NCBI RefSeq assembly: GCF_902506495.1
Contig: NZ_LR733265.1
Location: 250,098-314,097 of the forward strand
DNA: 64,000 nt
Direction: 5' to 3'
Origin: Pseudomonas sp. 8O
GTDB taxonomy: Bacteria; Pseudomonadota; Gammaproteobacteria; Pseudomonadales; Pseudomonadaceae
The notes beneath the pieces were generated by a model. It saw only the letters and a list, made by a program, of their open reading frames with translations. It was not told the DNA's origin and did no database searches. Within the stretch, counting starts at the first letter, position 1, and each line of letters opens with the position of its first letter. Below are positions 29,753 through 38,608 of the stretch, piece by piece. The position numbers were made by a program, and so were the translations under genes.

Positions 29753-30919
29753 TCAGCGGTCGGGTTGCGGTTCGGCCACGCGCCAAGCCCAGAACAGGGC
29801 CCAGAGCAGTGCAGCCGCACCAATGGAAAAACTGCTTGTGAGGCTATGCCCGGCGGCAGTCCAATGTTCCACCAGCCAGGGACCGAGCAACTGGCTGCCG
29901 CCATAGAGACTGATCAGCAGCGCCGCCAGGCGCAAGCCCTGGCCTGGGTTGAGGGCGCGAGCCAGGCGCTGGGTCAGCAGCACGGTGCCGAGAAAGGTGC
30001 CGCCCACCAGCAGGGCGCAGGCCATCACGCCGATCGATCCGGGCAGCAGAATTGGCATAACCACGCCGAACAGTTGCAGCAGGTAGTTGGCCAGCAGGGC
30101 GCGGCGATCACCCAGCCAGGCGCCTGCGTGGTTCCACAGGGTCGCCGATACCAGACAGGCAAGCGCGGTCCACCACCAGTTGCCGATCAGCAGCGGATGG
30201 TCGGCGGGCAACTGCTCCCGAGCCAGTGCCGGCAGGAAGGTCAGTGGCAGTATGTAGCCCAGACCAGCACCGAGGTAAGCCATCAACAGCGGTCGAGTTC
30301 GCCTGTCGAAGAGTGGCGCTTGAGTGGTCGCGTGAGGCTTTTCGGGTAGCTGTTGTGCCAGGCGTCGCAGCATGGGGGCGCATAGCAGGGCCAAAGGCAG
30401 GGCGCAGAGGGCCATGAGCAACCAGCGCATCGGCCCTTGCCAGGGCGTGATGGCCACCAGCAGGCCGCACAACAGCATGCCGCCGCCCAGGCCCAGGTAA
30501 ACCAGGCCGCTCAGTACCGTCGCTTGGCGCAAGGCCAGCCACTCCAGTACCAGCGCTGGTGCGAGCACGAAGACAATGCCGTTGCTGATGCCATTGGCCA
30601 GGCGCAGTGCCGCGAGTCCGGCGAAGTCATGGACGAAAGCCTGTCCCAGGGTCAGACCGGCGTTGATCAGCAGCGCCGCTGGCAGGCCCAGGCGCAAGCC
30701 GCGTGGATTGGCCATGGGCAGTGCGAGCAGGGCGCCGAGCAGATAGCCGAGATAGTTCCAGGTCGCCAACTGGGCGCCTTCGGCGAGGTCGAACAAACCG
30801 TCATCGAGCAGCAGAGGTAACAGTGGGGTATAGGCAAAGCGGCCGAGAGCATGCACGACAACCAGCGCCAGAGCGGCGGCGAGCAAGGCGTTGAAGTGGG
30901 TGCGGTCGAATCTGGGCAT
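29753..30919 (-). CDS. YbfB/YjiJ-family MFS transporter
   Basis: A 388-residue protein with 12 membrane helices. FNALLAAALALVVVHALGRFAYTPLLPLLLDDG is the N-terminal signature of the MFS_4 (YbfB) group. GGAGG lies five bases before the ATG at 30917-30919. A divergent LysR gene starts 92 bases away and very likely controls this transporter and the following nitronate monooxygenase gene. The transported compound is unknown; an efflux role is common in this group. Confidence 0.87.
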   Translation of the reverse strand: MPRFDRTHFNALLAAALALVVVHALGRFAYTPLLPLLLDDGLFDLAEGAQLATWNYLGYLLGALLALPMANPRGLRLGLPAALLINAGLTLGQAFVHDFAGLAALRLANGISNGIVFVLAPALVLEWLALRQATVLSGLVYLGLGGGMLLCGLLVAITPWQGPMRWLLMALCALPLALLCAPMLRRLAQQLPEKPHATTQAPLFDRRTRPLLMAYLGAGLGYILPLTFLPALAREQLPADHPLLIGNWWWTALACLVSATLWNHAGAWLGDRRALLANYLLQLFGVVMPILLPGSIGVMACALLVGGTFLGTVLLTQRLARALNPGQGLRLAALLISLYGGSQLLGPWLVEHWTAAGHSLTSSFSIGAAALLWALFWAWRVAEPQPDR

Positions 30920-30957
30920 TTGGCCTCCGGTCGTGCCGCGCACCATAGTCGTTGTCG

Positions 30958-30999
30958 CTAACTGATCGTTAGTGAAAAATACTGCGGTCAATTTTCACT
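30958..30999. promoter_or_regulatory. Two overlapping inverted repeats in the MFS-LysR divergent promoter
   Basis: CTAACTGATCGTTAG (30958-30972) has 5-base perfect arms around a 5-base centre with an inner GATC. AGTGAAAAAT (30971-30980) and AATTTTCACT (30990-30999) are an inverted pair spaced by 9 bases. LysR proteins bind such dyads between divergent genes. No binding evidence is available from sequence alone. Confidence 0.5.
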
Positions 31000-31011
31000 T
31001 TTGGTGAAGTC

Positions 31012-31881
31012 ATGGGTGCCTGGCAGCGACTCAATCCTCAGTTGTTCCGCTACTTCCTCGCTGTGGCGCGTGAAGGTTCGTTGAGCGCCGCAGGCTTGCG
31101 CCTGAGTTGCGTACCGTCGAACGTCTCGGCGCGCCTGCGGCAACTGGAGCAACAGCTCGATACGCGACTGTTCCTGCGTCGGGGCCAGCGCTTGCGGCTG
31201 ACGCCAGCGGGTGAACGCCTGTTGCCACACGCCGAAAACCTGGAGCAGCTCTGCCAGATGGCCTGGCGCAGCGTGCAAGAAGATATCTGGAGCGGCGATC
31301 TACGCCTTGGGTCGATGGAAACTACTGCGGCAGTGCGCCTGCCGGAGCTGCTGGCGGCTTTCCATCAGCGGGCTCCGCGGGTGAACCTGCAACTCAGCAC
31401 CGGGCCGAGCCGGCGACTGGTCGAGGGTGTGTTATCCGGGGAGCTGGACGGCGGATTGATCGGTGGGCCGTTCGAGCATCCTCAGCTCGACTGCCTGCCT
31501 ATCTGGCAGGAGGAACTGATGCTGGTGCTGCCGCCCGAGCAGGATGGCACCCAGTTGGAGAGTCGGCCGCAGACCCTGCTGGGTTTCCCCGATGGGTGCC
31601 ATTACCGCGAGCGCCTGGAACGTTGGGCGGTCAGTCGTGGTTTGCAGGTGGCGGCGCGGCAGAGCTATGGCTCCATCGACGCCATCTTTGCCGGCATTGC
31701 TGCCGGCATGGGTATCGGCCTGTTGCCACGCAGTCTGCTCGATAGTCACCCGCGTGTGCACCTGGTGCAGTATCAGGCCATCGCCCCTGAGCTTGGCGCG
31801 ACGACTACATTGTTGGTGCGCCGTCGCGACGCCGGTGAGCACCCGCCGCTGGCCTTGTTGCTGGAGCTGATGCGCGCGTAA
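31012..31881 (+). CDS. LysR-family transcriptional regulator
   Basis: A 289-residue LysR protein with an N-terminal winged helix (NPQLFRYFLAVAREGSLSAAGLRL, then SNVSARLRQLEQQLDTRLFLRRGQRLRLTPAGE) and a periplasmic-binding-like effector domain (about 95-289). GGTGAAG precedes the ATG. Transcribed away from the MFS transporter, it most probably regulates that gene in response to the transported compound or to a nitronate. The effector domain gives no clue to the ligand. Confidence 0.9.
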   Translation: MGAWQRLNPQLFRYFLAVAREGSLSAAGLRLSCVPSNVSARLRQLEQQLDTRLFLRRGQRLRLTPAGERLLPHAENLEQLCQMAWRSVQEDIWSGDLRLGSMETTAAVRLPELLAAFHQRAPRVNLQLSTGPSRRLVEGVLSGELDGGLIGGPFEHPQLDCLPIWQEELMLVLPPEQDGTQLESRPQTLLGFPDGCHYRERLERWAVSRGLQVAARQSYGSIDAIFAGIAAGMGIGLLPRSLLDSHPRVHLVQYQAIAPELGATTTLLVRRRDAGEHPPLALLLELMRA

Positions 31882-31925
31882 AGCCCTTTCAACGGGTAAA
31901 CTTGGCGACCGCTTCGGAGACCTCC

Positions 31926-32774
31926 ATGAACTACCGCCACGCCTTCCATGCCGGCAACCACGCCGATGTGTTCAAGCACCTGGTGCTGACCCGTCTGATC
32001 GCCCTGTTGTCGCGCAAGGAAGCACCCTTCGCCTACCTCGACAGCCACGCCGGCATCGGCCTCTACGACCTACGGGGCGACCAGGCCACTCGCACCGGCG
32101 AATACCAGGAGGGCATCGCTCGTCTTTGGCAGGCCACGCAACTGCCGGACGCAGTGGAAGCCTATCTGGAGGTGGTGCGGGCGATGAACCCGAATGGCGA
32201 ACTGCGCTATTACCCCGGCTCGCCCGAGCTGGCGCGGCTGCTCAGTCGCGAGCAGGACTCTCTGCTGCTCAACGAAAAGCACCCCGAGGATGGCCGCCTG
32301 CTCAAGGACAACATGCGCGGCGATCGCCGCGTCGCTGTGCACCTGGGCGAAGGCTGGCACGTGCCGCGAGCGCTGATGCCGACGCGCGAGAAGCGCGTGC
32401 TGCTGCTGATCGATCCGCCGTTCGAGAAGACCGATGAATTGCAGCGCTGCGTCGAGGCTTTGAACGAAGCGCACGGGCGTATGCGCCAGGCCATCGTGGC
32501 GATCTGGTACCCGATCAAGGATGAGCGCCAGTTGGCGCGCTTCTATCGTGACCTGAGCAAGAGCGCCGCGCCCAAGCTGCTGCGCGCAGAGCTTTACGTG
32601 CACGCGCCGGACGATGCCACGCGCCTCAGTGGCTCGGGCCTGGTGATCAGTAACCCACCATGGGGCCTGGAAGATGAGCTCAAGCAGCTCCTGCCCTGGT
32701 TGGCCGATGTGCTTGGCCAGAGCCAGGGCGGTTGGCGCCTGAATTGGCTGATCGAGGAAAAGTCGGCCGGTTGA
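31926..32774 (+). CDS. rlmJ: 23S rRNA (adenine-2030-N6) methyltransferase
   Basis: A 282-residue enzyme beginning MNYRHAFHAGNHADVFKHLVL, the unmistakable RlmJ N-terminus. YLDSHAGIGLYDL is the SAM motif and LIDPPFE (161-167) is the DPPF catalytic motif for N6-adenine methylation. It modifies A2030 of 23S rRNA. I use the ATG at 31926 because family members start there; the frame could reach 31902. The opposite strand carries a GC-shadow frame. Confidence 0.95.
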   Translation: MNYRHAFHAGNHADVFKHLVLTRLIALLSRKEAPFAYLDSHAGIGLYDLRGDQATRTGEYQEGIARLWQATQLPDAVEAYLEVVRAMNPNGELRYYPGSPELARLLSREQDSLLLNEKHPEDGRLLKDNMRGDRRVAVHLGEGWHVPRALMPTREKRVLLLIDPPFEKTDELQRCVEALNEAHGRMRQAIVAIWYPIKDERQLARFYRDLSKSAAPKLLRAELYVHAPDDATRLSGSGLVISNPPWGLEDELKQLLPWLADVLGQSQGGWRLNWLIEEKSAG

Positions 32775-32790
32775 GCGAGTGCGAGGGGCG

Positions 32791-32891
32791 GTGCGCACGG
32801 TGCACCCTACGAGGGACGCGGCCGACTTAGCGCGTAGCCCGAATGAAGTCCGGGGCCGTGGCCCTCGATCCCCGGATTGCATCCGGGCTAC
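32791..32891. repeat. REP cluster: one GGTGCGC unit followed by a GTAGCCCGG pair
   Basis: GTGCGCACGGTGCACCCTAC at 32791-32810 belongs to the GGTGCGC family. GTAGCCCGAATGAAGTCCGG (from 32834) and CCCCGGATTGCATCCGGGCTAC (32870-32891) form an inverted pair of the same family as that within the lolA-like gene. The cluster lies between the converging stops of rlmJ and the HD-GYP gene, where it could also act as a bidirectional terminator. Confidence 0.85.
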
Positions 32892-32898
32892 AAGGGGC

Positions 32899-34152
32899 TC
32901 AAGCGGGCTTGTGGTTGGGCTCGATGTGATAGCTCAGGTTGCGCCGCGGGCTGAGGTATTCCAGTACCTCCAGCGGTAGCTGCGAGGGGCGCAGGCTGCG
33001 GGCGATGGCGAGCTTCGGCTCCTGGACGAGATCGACGATCAAGGCTTCCTGCTTGGGCGTGTCGGCGTCGTAGAGAATCAGCGTCGGTTTCAACGCCTGA
33101 GTCGGGTTCATGCCCAGCACCAGCGCATAGCGCTCATCTTCCAGCTGCACCAGGCTACCCGGCGGGTAGATACCCATCACACGAACGAAGGCTTTCAATG
33201 CCACCTCGTCGAAGCGCTCGCGCTGCTGCTTGAACATCAGCGCCAGGGCTTCGTGTGGGCTCAGGGCCTGGCGCGGATCGAGCGGGTTGCACAGCCCGTC
33301 GAAATGGTTGGTGATGGCCACCAGACGACTCAGGCGGCCGATAGCGGCCTCGCCCAGCCCGCGTGGATAGCCACTGCCGTCACAGTGCTCGTGATGTTCG
33401 TGGATGATGCGCAGCACCTCGTCATCGAGCATCAGTTTCTGCCCCATGCGCAGGCCGAAGTCGGTGTGCATCTGCAGCAGTTGCTGCTCCGGGCGGCTCA
33501 GGGGTTCGGGCTTGAGTAGCACCTTGCTCGGTACTTCCAGCTTGCCGATGTCATGCAACAGGGCGCCGAGGCCGAGGCTATGACAGGCCTCGCTGTCGAG
33601 GCCGAGCTGGCGCCCGAGCAGCAGGGACAACACGGTAACGTTGAGGGCATGGAAGTAACTGTCCTCGGCCGCCTTGCCAGTGATGCCATGCAGCACCACA
33701 CCTGGGGCGCCGAGCAGCGTCTCGACCATCTCGCCGACGATCGCTCCTGCCTGGCGCATGGCGTCTTCCGGGCGGCTGCGCAGGGTCTGGTTGAGCGTCT
33801 TGATGCGTTGGCTGGCCTCGATGAAGCGGCGATCCACCTCGGCCAGGCGGCTGCGCAAGTGACGCAGTTTCTCCACGCGTTCCTGACGTGCCTGACTTTC
33901 CGGATCGACCGGCGGTTCTTCGACAGGAGGGGGGGTGACGCTGTCGACGAGAGGCGCGGGCAGGCAGTCGCTGCGCGCAGGGTCATAGCGCAGCTGCTTC
34001 AGGTTGAGTGCACGCAAGGCGCGAAGCTGTGCTTCGTCCTTGATCTTGAAATTGCTGAAGGCGAAATCATGCTCCCACCAGCTCAGGTCCAGATGAACGT
34101 AGAGGCCGACGCAAAGCTGATCGGGGGTGATGGTGGGGAGAGTGGCGGGCAT
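32899..34152 (-). CDS. HD-GYP cyclic di-GMP phosphodiesterase
   Basis: A 417-residue protein with an N-terminal DUF3391-like domain (about 1-90), a charged linker with PPPVEEPPVD, a helical segment, and an HD-GYP domain (about 160-340). The metal site is complete: HDIGK (200-204), and HHEHCDGSGYP (253-263) matches the HHExxDGxGYP signature, so it should hydrolyse c-di-GMP to GMP or pGpG. No membrane segment is present. It lies in the same neighbourhood as the DipA-type EAL protein, 1 kb apart on the same strand. Confidence 0.9.
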   Translation of the reverse strand: MPATLPTITPDQLCVGLYVHLDLSWWEHDFAFSNFKIKDEAQLRALRALNLKQLRYDPARSDCLPAPLVDSVTPPPVEEPPVDPESQARQERVEKLRHLRSRLAEVDRRFIEASQRIKTLNQTLRSRPEDAMRQAGAIVGEMVETLLGAPGVVLHGITGKAAEDSYFHALNVTVLSLLLGRQLGLDSEACHSLGLGALLHDIGKLEVPSKVLLKPEPLSRPEQQLLQMHTDFGLRMGQKLMLDDEVLRIIHEHHEHCDGSGYPRGLGEAAIGRLSRLVAITNHFDGLCNPLDPRQALSPHEALALMFKQQRERFDEVALKAFVRVMGIYPPGSLVQLEDERYALVLGMNPTQALKPTLILYDADTPKQEALIVDLVQEPKLAIARSLRPSQLPLEVLEYLSPRRNLSYHIEPNHKPA

Positions 34153-34222
34153 GCCGGGCTCGTCGATCGATGGCTAATTGCCTGCAGTTTAGTTCGACTG
34201 ATGGCCTGAAGGCATTAGTTGT

Positions 34223-34420
34223 TCAGGCCATCACATCGATGCTGTTGCCCAGGTTGGGCGGATTGCTGGGGACGCTGACCGGTGCAACTGACTGCACCAG
34301 TCCGTTGATGTTGGCGGCCTGCAGTTCCAGCGTCTTGCGCAGCAGCACAAGCGACATCTGCGCGGAGCTCTGCGCCGATGCCAGACTCGCTACCTGGCTG
34401 GAAATGCTGCTCAGCTCCAC
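34223..34420 (-). CDS. YjfB-like small protein (putative motility-linked)
   Basis: A 65-residue protein, rich in Ser, Ala and Gln: SSISSQVASLASAQSSAQMSLVLLRKTLELQ, then a C-terminal NSIDVMA. This arrangement is that of the YjfB/PF14070 family as I recall it, small proteins linked to motility regulons in Bacillus and Pseudomonas. The gene sits alone between an HD-GYP gene and msrA. The function is unproven. Confidence 0.7.
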   Translation of the reverse strand: MELSSISSQVASLASAQSSAQMSLVLLRKTLELQAANINGLVQSVAPVSVPSNPPNLGNSIDVMA

Positions 34421-34436
34421 GACCCGTTACCCATGC

Positions 34437-35090
34437 TCAATATTCCGGGGGGAGACATACGCCTGTTCCGCCCAGGCCGCAATAGCCGCCCGGATTCTTC
34501 GCCAGGTATTGCTGGTGATAGGTCTCGGCGTAGTAGAAGGTCGGTGCCTCGGCGATTTCAGTGGTGATGCTGCCCACTCCAGCCTTGTCCAGCTCAGCCT
34601 GGAAGCGCGCCTGGCTGGCTTTGGCGGCGCTCAGTTGAGCGTCGTCCTGGCAGTAGATCGCCGAGCGGTACTGGGTGCCCTGATCGTTGCCCTGGCGCAT
34701 GCCCTGCGTCGGGTTATGCACTTCCCAGAACACTTTGAGCAGCGCTTCGAAGCTGGTCTGCTGCGGATCGAACACCACCAGCACCACTTCGGTGTGCCCG
34801 GTCAGGCCAGAGCAGACTTCCTCGTAGGTGGGGTTGGGCGTGCGGCCACCGGCATAGCCGACCGCTGTGCTGAACACGCCAGGCTGTTGCCAGAAGCGTC
34901 TTTCGGCGCCCCAGAAGCAGCCGAGACCGAATACCGCCTGTTGCAGGCCGGCGGGGAAGGGCGCTTTGATCGGGTTGCCGTTGACATAGTGAGTATCCGC
35001 CACTGGCATAGCCTCTGGGCGGCCGGGCAAGGCCTGCTCGGCAGTTGGCAGGACATCCTTGTTAACGAGAATCTGGGAACGCAGAACCAT
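34437..35090 (-). CDS. msrA: Peptide-methionine (S)-S-oxide reductase
   Basis: A 217-residue enzyme. [14 protein letters not shown] holds the catalytic Cys58 in the GCFWG motif; [20 protein letters not shown] and GTQYRSAIY are further family blocks; the C-terminal [17 protein letters not shown] supplies resolving cysteines. It repairs oxidised methionine (S-form) in proteins. The N-terminal extension of about 45 residues before the core is usual for the Pseudomonas form. Located next to dipA as in P. aeruginosa. Confidence 0.96.
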   Translation of the reverse strand: MVLRSQILVNKDVLPTAEQALPGRPEAMPVADTHYVNGNPIKAPFPAGLQQAVFGLGCFWGAERRFWQQPGVFSTAVGYAGGRTPNPTYEEVCSGLTGHTEVVLVVFDPQQTSFEALLKVFWEVHNPTQGMRQGNDQGTQYRSAIYCQDDAQLSAAKASQARFQAELDKAGVGSITTEIAEAPTFYYAETYHQQYLAKNPGGYCGLGGTGVCLPPEY

Positions 35091-35140
35091 GACGGTCTCC
35101 TGGAAGTTGGTGGGTAGTGGACTACGCGCAGTACGGCGTA

Positions 35141-37885
35141 TTACGTCCGTTGGTCAGCCTGTGGCCGGCAGGGGTAGCGGCGCAGGCTTTCGATCAGTTC
35201 GCGGCCGGGAATCGGCTTGTCGAACAGGTAGCCTTGGCCTACGTCGCATTGCTGGCGGCGCAGGAAACCGAGCTGGGCGCCAGTCTCGATACCTTCTGCG
35301 ACCACCTTGAGCTTGAGGTTGTGGGCCATGGCAATCACCGCTGAGGTGATCTCCATGTCGTCCTGGTTGTCGGGAATATCCTTGATGAAGCTGCGATCGA
35401 TCTTGATCACGTCGATGGGGAATTTCTTCAGGTAGCTGAGCGAGGAATAGCCGGTGCCGAAGTCGTCCATGGCCAGGGTCAGGCCCAGGCTCTTGAGGCG
35501 GCCGAGCTGGTGGCGGGTGTCCTCGGTGGCTTCCAGTAGCAGGCTCTCGGTCAGTTCCAGTTCCAGCAGGCGCGGGTCGAGCTGTTCTTCATGCAGGATG
35601 GCGGCGATGGAGCCGACCAGATCCGGATCGGAGAACTGCTTGGGCGACAGATTGATCGCCACCTGCAGTTCGCCCATGCCGATGGCGGCGATCTGCTTGC
35701 TCATGCGGCAGGCCTGGCGTACTACCCATTTGCCAATGGGAATGATCAGGCCGGTTTCCTCGGCGACGCTGATGAACTGGTCAGGGCGGATCATGCCCTT
35801 CTCCGGATGGTGCCAGCGCAGCAGCGCCTCCAAACCCAGCAACTGGCCGTTTTTCAGGCACAGCTTGGGCTGGTAGAAGACCTCCAATTCACTCTGGGTC
35901 AAGGCCCTGCGCAGGTTGTTCTCGACGAACAGCTTGTAGTTGGCCTCGGCGTTGAGCTCTTCGGTGAACAGCTGCACCTGATGCTTGCCGTTGGCCTTGG
36001 CCTTGTGCAGGGCGAGGCCAGCGTGCTTCATCAGCGTCTGCGGGTCGTCGCCATGCTCCGGGGCCAGGGCCAGGCCAAGCGAGCCGGTGATGCTGATCAG
36101 TTGGTTATCGACGAACAGCGGCTTGTCCAGGGTCTGCAGCACCTGATGAGCGACGCGCAGGCCGCTGTCCTGGTCGCAACCGTCGAGCAGGATGGCGAAT
36201 TCGTTGCTGGCGAAGCGTGCCAGTGTGCCCTTGGCGCCGAGGCTGTTGCGCAGGCGTCGGGCCAGGGCCGAGAGCAGCTTGTCGCCGGTCTGGTGGCCGA
36301 GGCTGTCGTTGATCCGCTTGAAGTTGTCGATGTCCACCAGCAGCAGGACGAGTGGCTGCTGCGTATGCTGAGCGAAGCGTTGTTCGAGGCTGCGGATGAA
36401 CGAGGGGCGATTGCCCAGGTTGGTCAGGTTGTCGGTATAGGCCAGGCGTTCGATGCGCTGCTGCGCGAGCTTGGCTTCGGTGACGTCTTCGTAGATGCCG
36501 ATGTAGTGGGTCAGCTCGCCGTCGTCGCCATACACCTTGGATATCGACAGATGCCCCCAGTAGGGCTCCAGATTCTTGCGTCGGCTGCGGAACTCGCCTT
36601 GCCAGCTGCTGTGCTCGGCAAGACTGGAGCTGGCATCGAACAGCAGGTCGCTGAGGTTGGTCAGGGCGGGCAGTTCGGAGAGACGATGGCCGCAGACCTC
36701 GTCGCTGCTGTACAGGGTGATGGCGGTGAAGCTGGGGTTGACGTACTCCACCCGGCCGTCGCGGTCGACCAGCAGAAAGGCGCTGGCGCTCTGTTCGACG
36801 GCGCGCTGGAACAGATGCAGGGCGCTGGTGGCGCTGCGTTTCTGCTGGTTGATCAGCACCTGGGCGAACTGATCGGCAAGCTCACCGGCGAAGGCGATCT
36901 CGTCGGCCTGCCAGGTTCGTGTGCCGCCGATATGCTCCAGGCAGAGTACACCGACCACTTCGCCTTCGATGCGTATGCTGGCGTCGAGCATCGAGCAGAT
37001 GCCCAGCGGCTGCAGGTAGCTTGCAGTCAGTTCGCAGGTGCGAGGATCGCACTGCGCGTCGTGCGCGTCGATCGCTCGGCCGCTGTGCAGTGCTTGCAGA
37101 TACTGCGGGAAATTCCGCGCGTTTATCGACGGTAGTTGTTCGTGGCGGTCCAGGTCGCGGCGATAAAGCGACACGGAGTCCAGATGATGGCTGCCCAGCT
37201 TCCAGATACCGGCGCGAGCGACACCGTAGACCTCGCAGGCGGCCTGGGTGATCAGTTCGGCCGCTTCCTGCTGTGGGTCGCTGGAGGTGTAGCGCTGGCG
37301 CGCCAGGCGCACGATCAGTTGCTGCTGGGTGCGTGAACGGGCGAGGTGTTGCAGGTGGTCATTCTGGGTACGCTGATATTGCTGCAGCGAGCTGCGCAGT
37401 TGCTGATTCTGCGTGTGCAGCTCCTGTTCGGCAGGGGCGAACTGATCAAGGCTTTCGTCCGCTACCAGCAGATAGCCGCGCAGCAACTGGCGGTTGCGCT
37501 GTTTGAAGGGTTCGCCCATCTCCAGCAGGGTCAGAGCACCTTGCGGTGTATGCAGGGTGTAGCGCACCAGGTAATGCGGGCCTTGCAGCAATTGCTGCTG
37601 GATGGCGTCGTGCAGGCGATAGCGCGCCTCGGGCTCCATCAAACTGGCGTAGGGGGCATCCACCAGCGCGCAGAGATCGCTGGCGCTGATACCCAACTGG
37701 CGTTCGCAGGCCGGGTCGAGAAACAGCAGTGCCCAGCTTGGCTCGTTCAAGCGCTCGAAACGCAACATGCCAAGCCGCGAGGGCACTGGCAACTGCGTCA
37801 CAACCTCGGCTGCCGAGCGTGCGCTGGCATCGGGATGGCTTTTCATTGGGCGGCGGGCTTCCAGTATGCTGACCAGGCGAGGCAT
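35141..37885 (-). CDS. dipA: PAS-GAF-PAS-GGDEF-EAL phosphodiesterase (DipA type)
   Basis: A 914-residue protein: a PAS-like region (about 40-145), a coiled linker, GAF (about 195-345), PAS (about 355-475), GGDEF (about 480-645) and EAL (about 650-905). The cyclase signature is ASNEF (559-563) in place of GGDEF, so it cannot make c-di-GMP. The EAL site EALLRW (686-691) and the DDFGTGYSS stretch are intact, so it should degrade it. P. aeruginosa DipA has the same ASNEF feature as I remember, and it controls biofilm dispersal and chemotaxis-linked motility. A second Met at 37844-37846 is an equally possible start. Confidence 0.88.
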   Translation of the reverse strand: MPRLVSILEARRPMKSHPDASARSAAEVVTQLPVPSRLGMLRFERLNEPSWALLFLDPACERQLGISASDLCALVDAPYASLMEPEARYRLHDAIQQQLLQGPHYLVRYTLHTPQGALTLLEMGEPFKQRNRQLLRGYLLVADESLDQFAPAEQELHTQNQQLRSSLQQYQRTQNDHLQHLARSRTQQQLIVRLARQRYTSSDPQQEAAELITQAACEVYGVARAGIWKLGSHHLDSVSLYRRDLDRHEQLPSINARNFPQYLQALHSGRAIDAHDAQCDPRTCELTASYLQPLGICSMLDASIRIEGEVVGVLCLEHIGGTRTWQADEIAFAGELADQFAQVLINQQKRSATSALHLFQRAVEQSASAFLLVDRDGRVEYVNPSFTAITLYSSDEVCGHRLSELPALTNLSDLLFDASSSLAEHSSWQGEFRSRRKNLEPYWGHLSISKVYGDDGELTHYIGIYEDVTEAKLAQQRIERLAYTDNLTNLGNRPSFIRSLEQRFAQHTQQPLVLLLVDIDNFKRINDSLGHQTGDKLLSALARRLRNSLGAKGTLARFASNEFAILLDGCDQDSGLRVAHQVLQTLDKPLFVDNQLISITGSLGLALAPEHGDDPQTLMKHAGLALHKAKANGKHQVQLFTEELNAEANYKLFVENNLRRALTQSELEVFYQPKLCLKNGQLLGLEALLRWHHPEKGMIRPDQFISVAEETGLIIPIGKWVVRQACRMSKQIAAIGMGELQVAINLSPKQFSDPDLVGSIAAILHEEQLDPRLLELELTESLLLEATEDTRHQLGRLKSLGLTLAMDDFGTGYSSLSYLKKFPIDVIKIDRSFIKDIPDNQDDMEITSAVIAMAHNLKLKVVAEGIETGAQLGFLRRQQCDVGQGYLFDKPIPGRELIESLRRYPCRPQADQRT

Positions 37886-37985
37886 CCGTTCTCAGTACAG
37901 GGCCACTGCTGCCAGAGGGCGCATCGGCACGGACGGAGGCTAGGGCTCAGGCCTACTTCACTATAGCGTTCGGCAAGGGTGCATC

Positions 37986-38519
37986 ATGCAAGCGAGACTG
38001 ACAAGAAAACTCATGGCCATGGTGCTTGGCGGAGCACTTTTTACGGCCATACCCGCGGTTGCCGACGCCGATGACGCGGCGACGCTGCAGGGCACCGAGC
38101 AGGCAGCTTATCTGGACGGGCTCAAACGTCTTTATCTGACCGACAACGAGCGCAATGCGTTGCTCGCGCACAGCAACGCGTTGCTGGAAACCTACGCCCT
38201 ACGCGCTGGTTATCAGGTTGGCCAGGCGCAGCGGCAGGACCTGCTGTATCGCTTCAATATCGGCAATGCCGGTGAGCTTATCCTGCGTGAGGAGAGTCGT
38301 GGTGCGCAGGGTACCGCCATCTCGGTGCGCAATCAGCGTGTGCCGGTATTCGGTATCGATCCGTTCATCCGCTATGAGTGTCCGACCGGCGGTATCCGCT
38401 GCGTGCTGTTCAATCCGGCTGATGGCAGTCCGCTGCTGAGCATCGTGCGTGATCACCAGGGCGCAGGTGAGTTGGCCAAGGCGCTGAGCTTTCTGATTCG
38501 CAACGTGCAGAAGGGCTGA
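37986..38519 (+). CDS. Small exported protein of unknown function
   Basis: A 177-residue protein with a clear signal peptide (MQARLTRKLMAMVLGGALFTAIPAVADA, cleavage near residue 27). Its mature part contains YLTDNERNALLAHSNALLETYALRAGYQ, a long helix, and FIRYECPTGGIRCVLFNP with two cysteines that could pair. It is transcribed divergently from dipA and convergently with aceF. I do not recognise the family. Confidence 0.7.
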   Translation: MQARLTRKLMAMVLGGALFTAIPAVADADDAATLQGTEQAAYLDGLKRLYLTDNERNALLAHSNALLETYALRAGYQVGQAQRQDLLYRFNIGNAGELILREESRGAQGTAISVRNQRVPVFGIDPFIRYECPTGGIRCVLFNPADGSPLLSIVRDHQGAGELAKALSFLIRNVQKG

Positions 38520-38547
38520 GAGGCATCACGCCGCGCTGAAGCAATGC

Positions 38548-38577
38548 AAAAAAAACCCCGCCTGAATGGGCGGGGTT
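38548..38577 (-). terminator. Rho-independent terminator of aceEF
   Basis: AACCCCGCC (38554-38562), loop TGAATG, GGCGGGGTT (38569-38577). In the minus-strand direction the stem is followed by eight T residues (the A-run at 38548-38555). It lies 31 bases past the aceF stop. Confidence 0.9.
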
Positions 38578-38608
38578 GAGGATGCGAGCGTGGCGTGCTC
38601 GAAACGAT

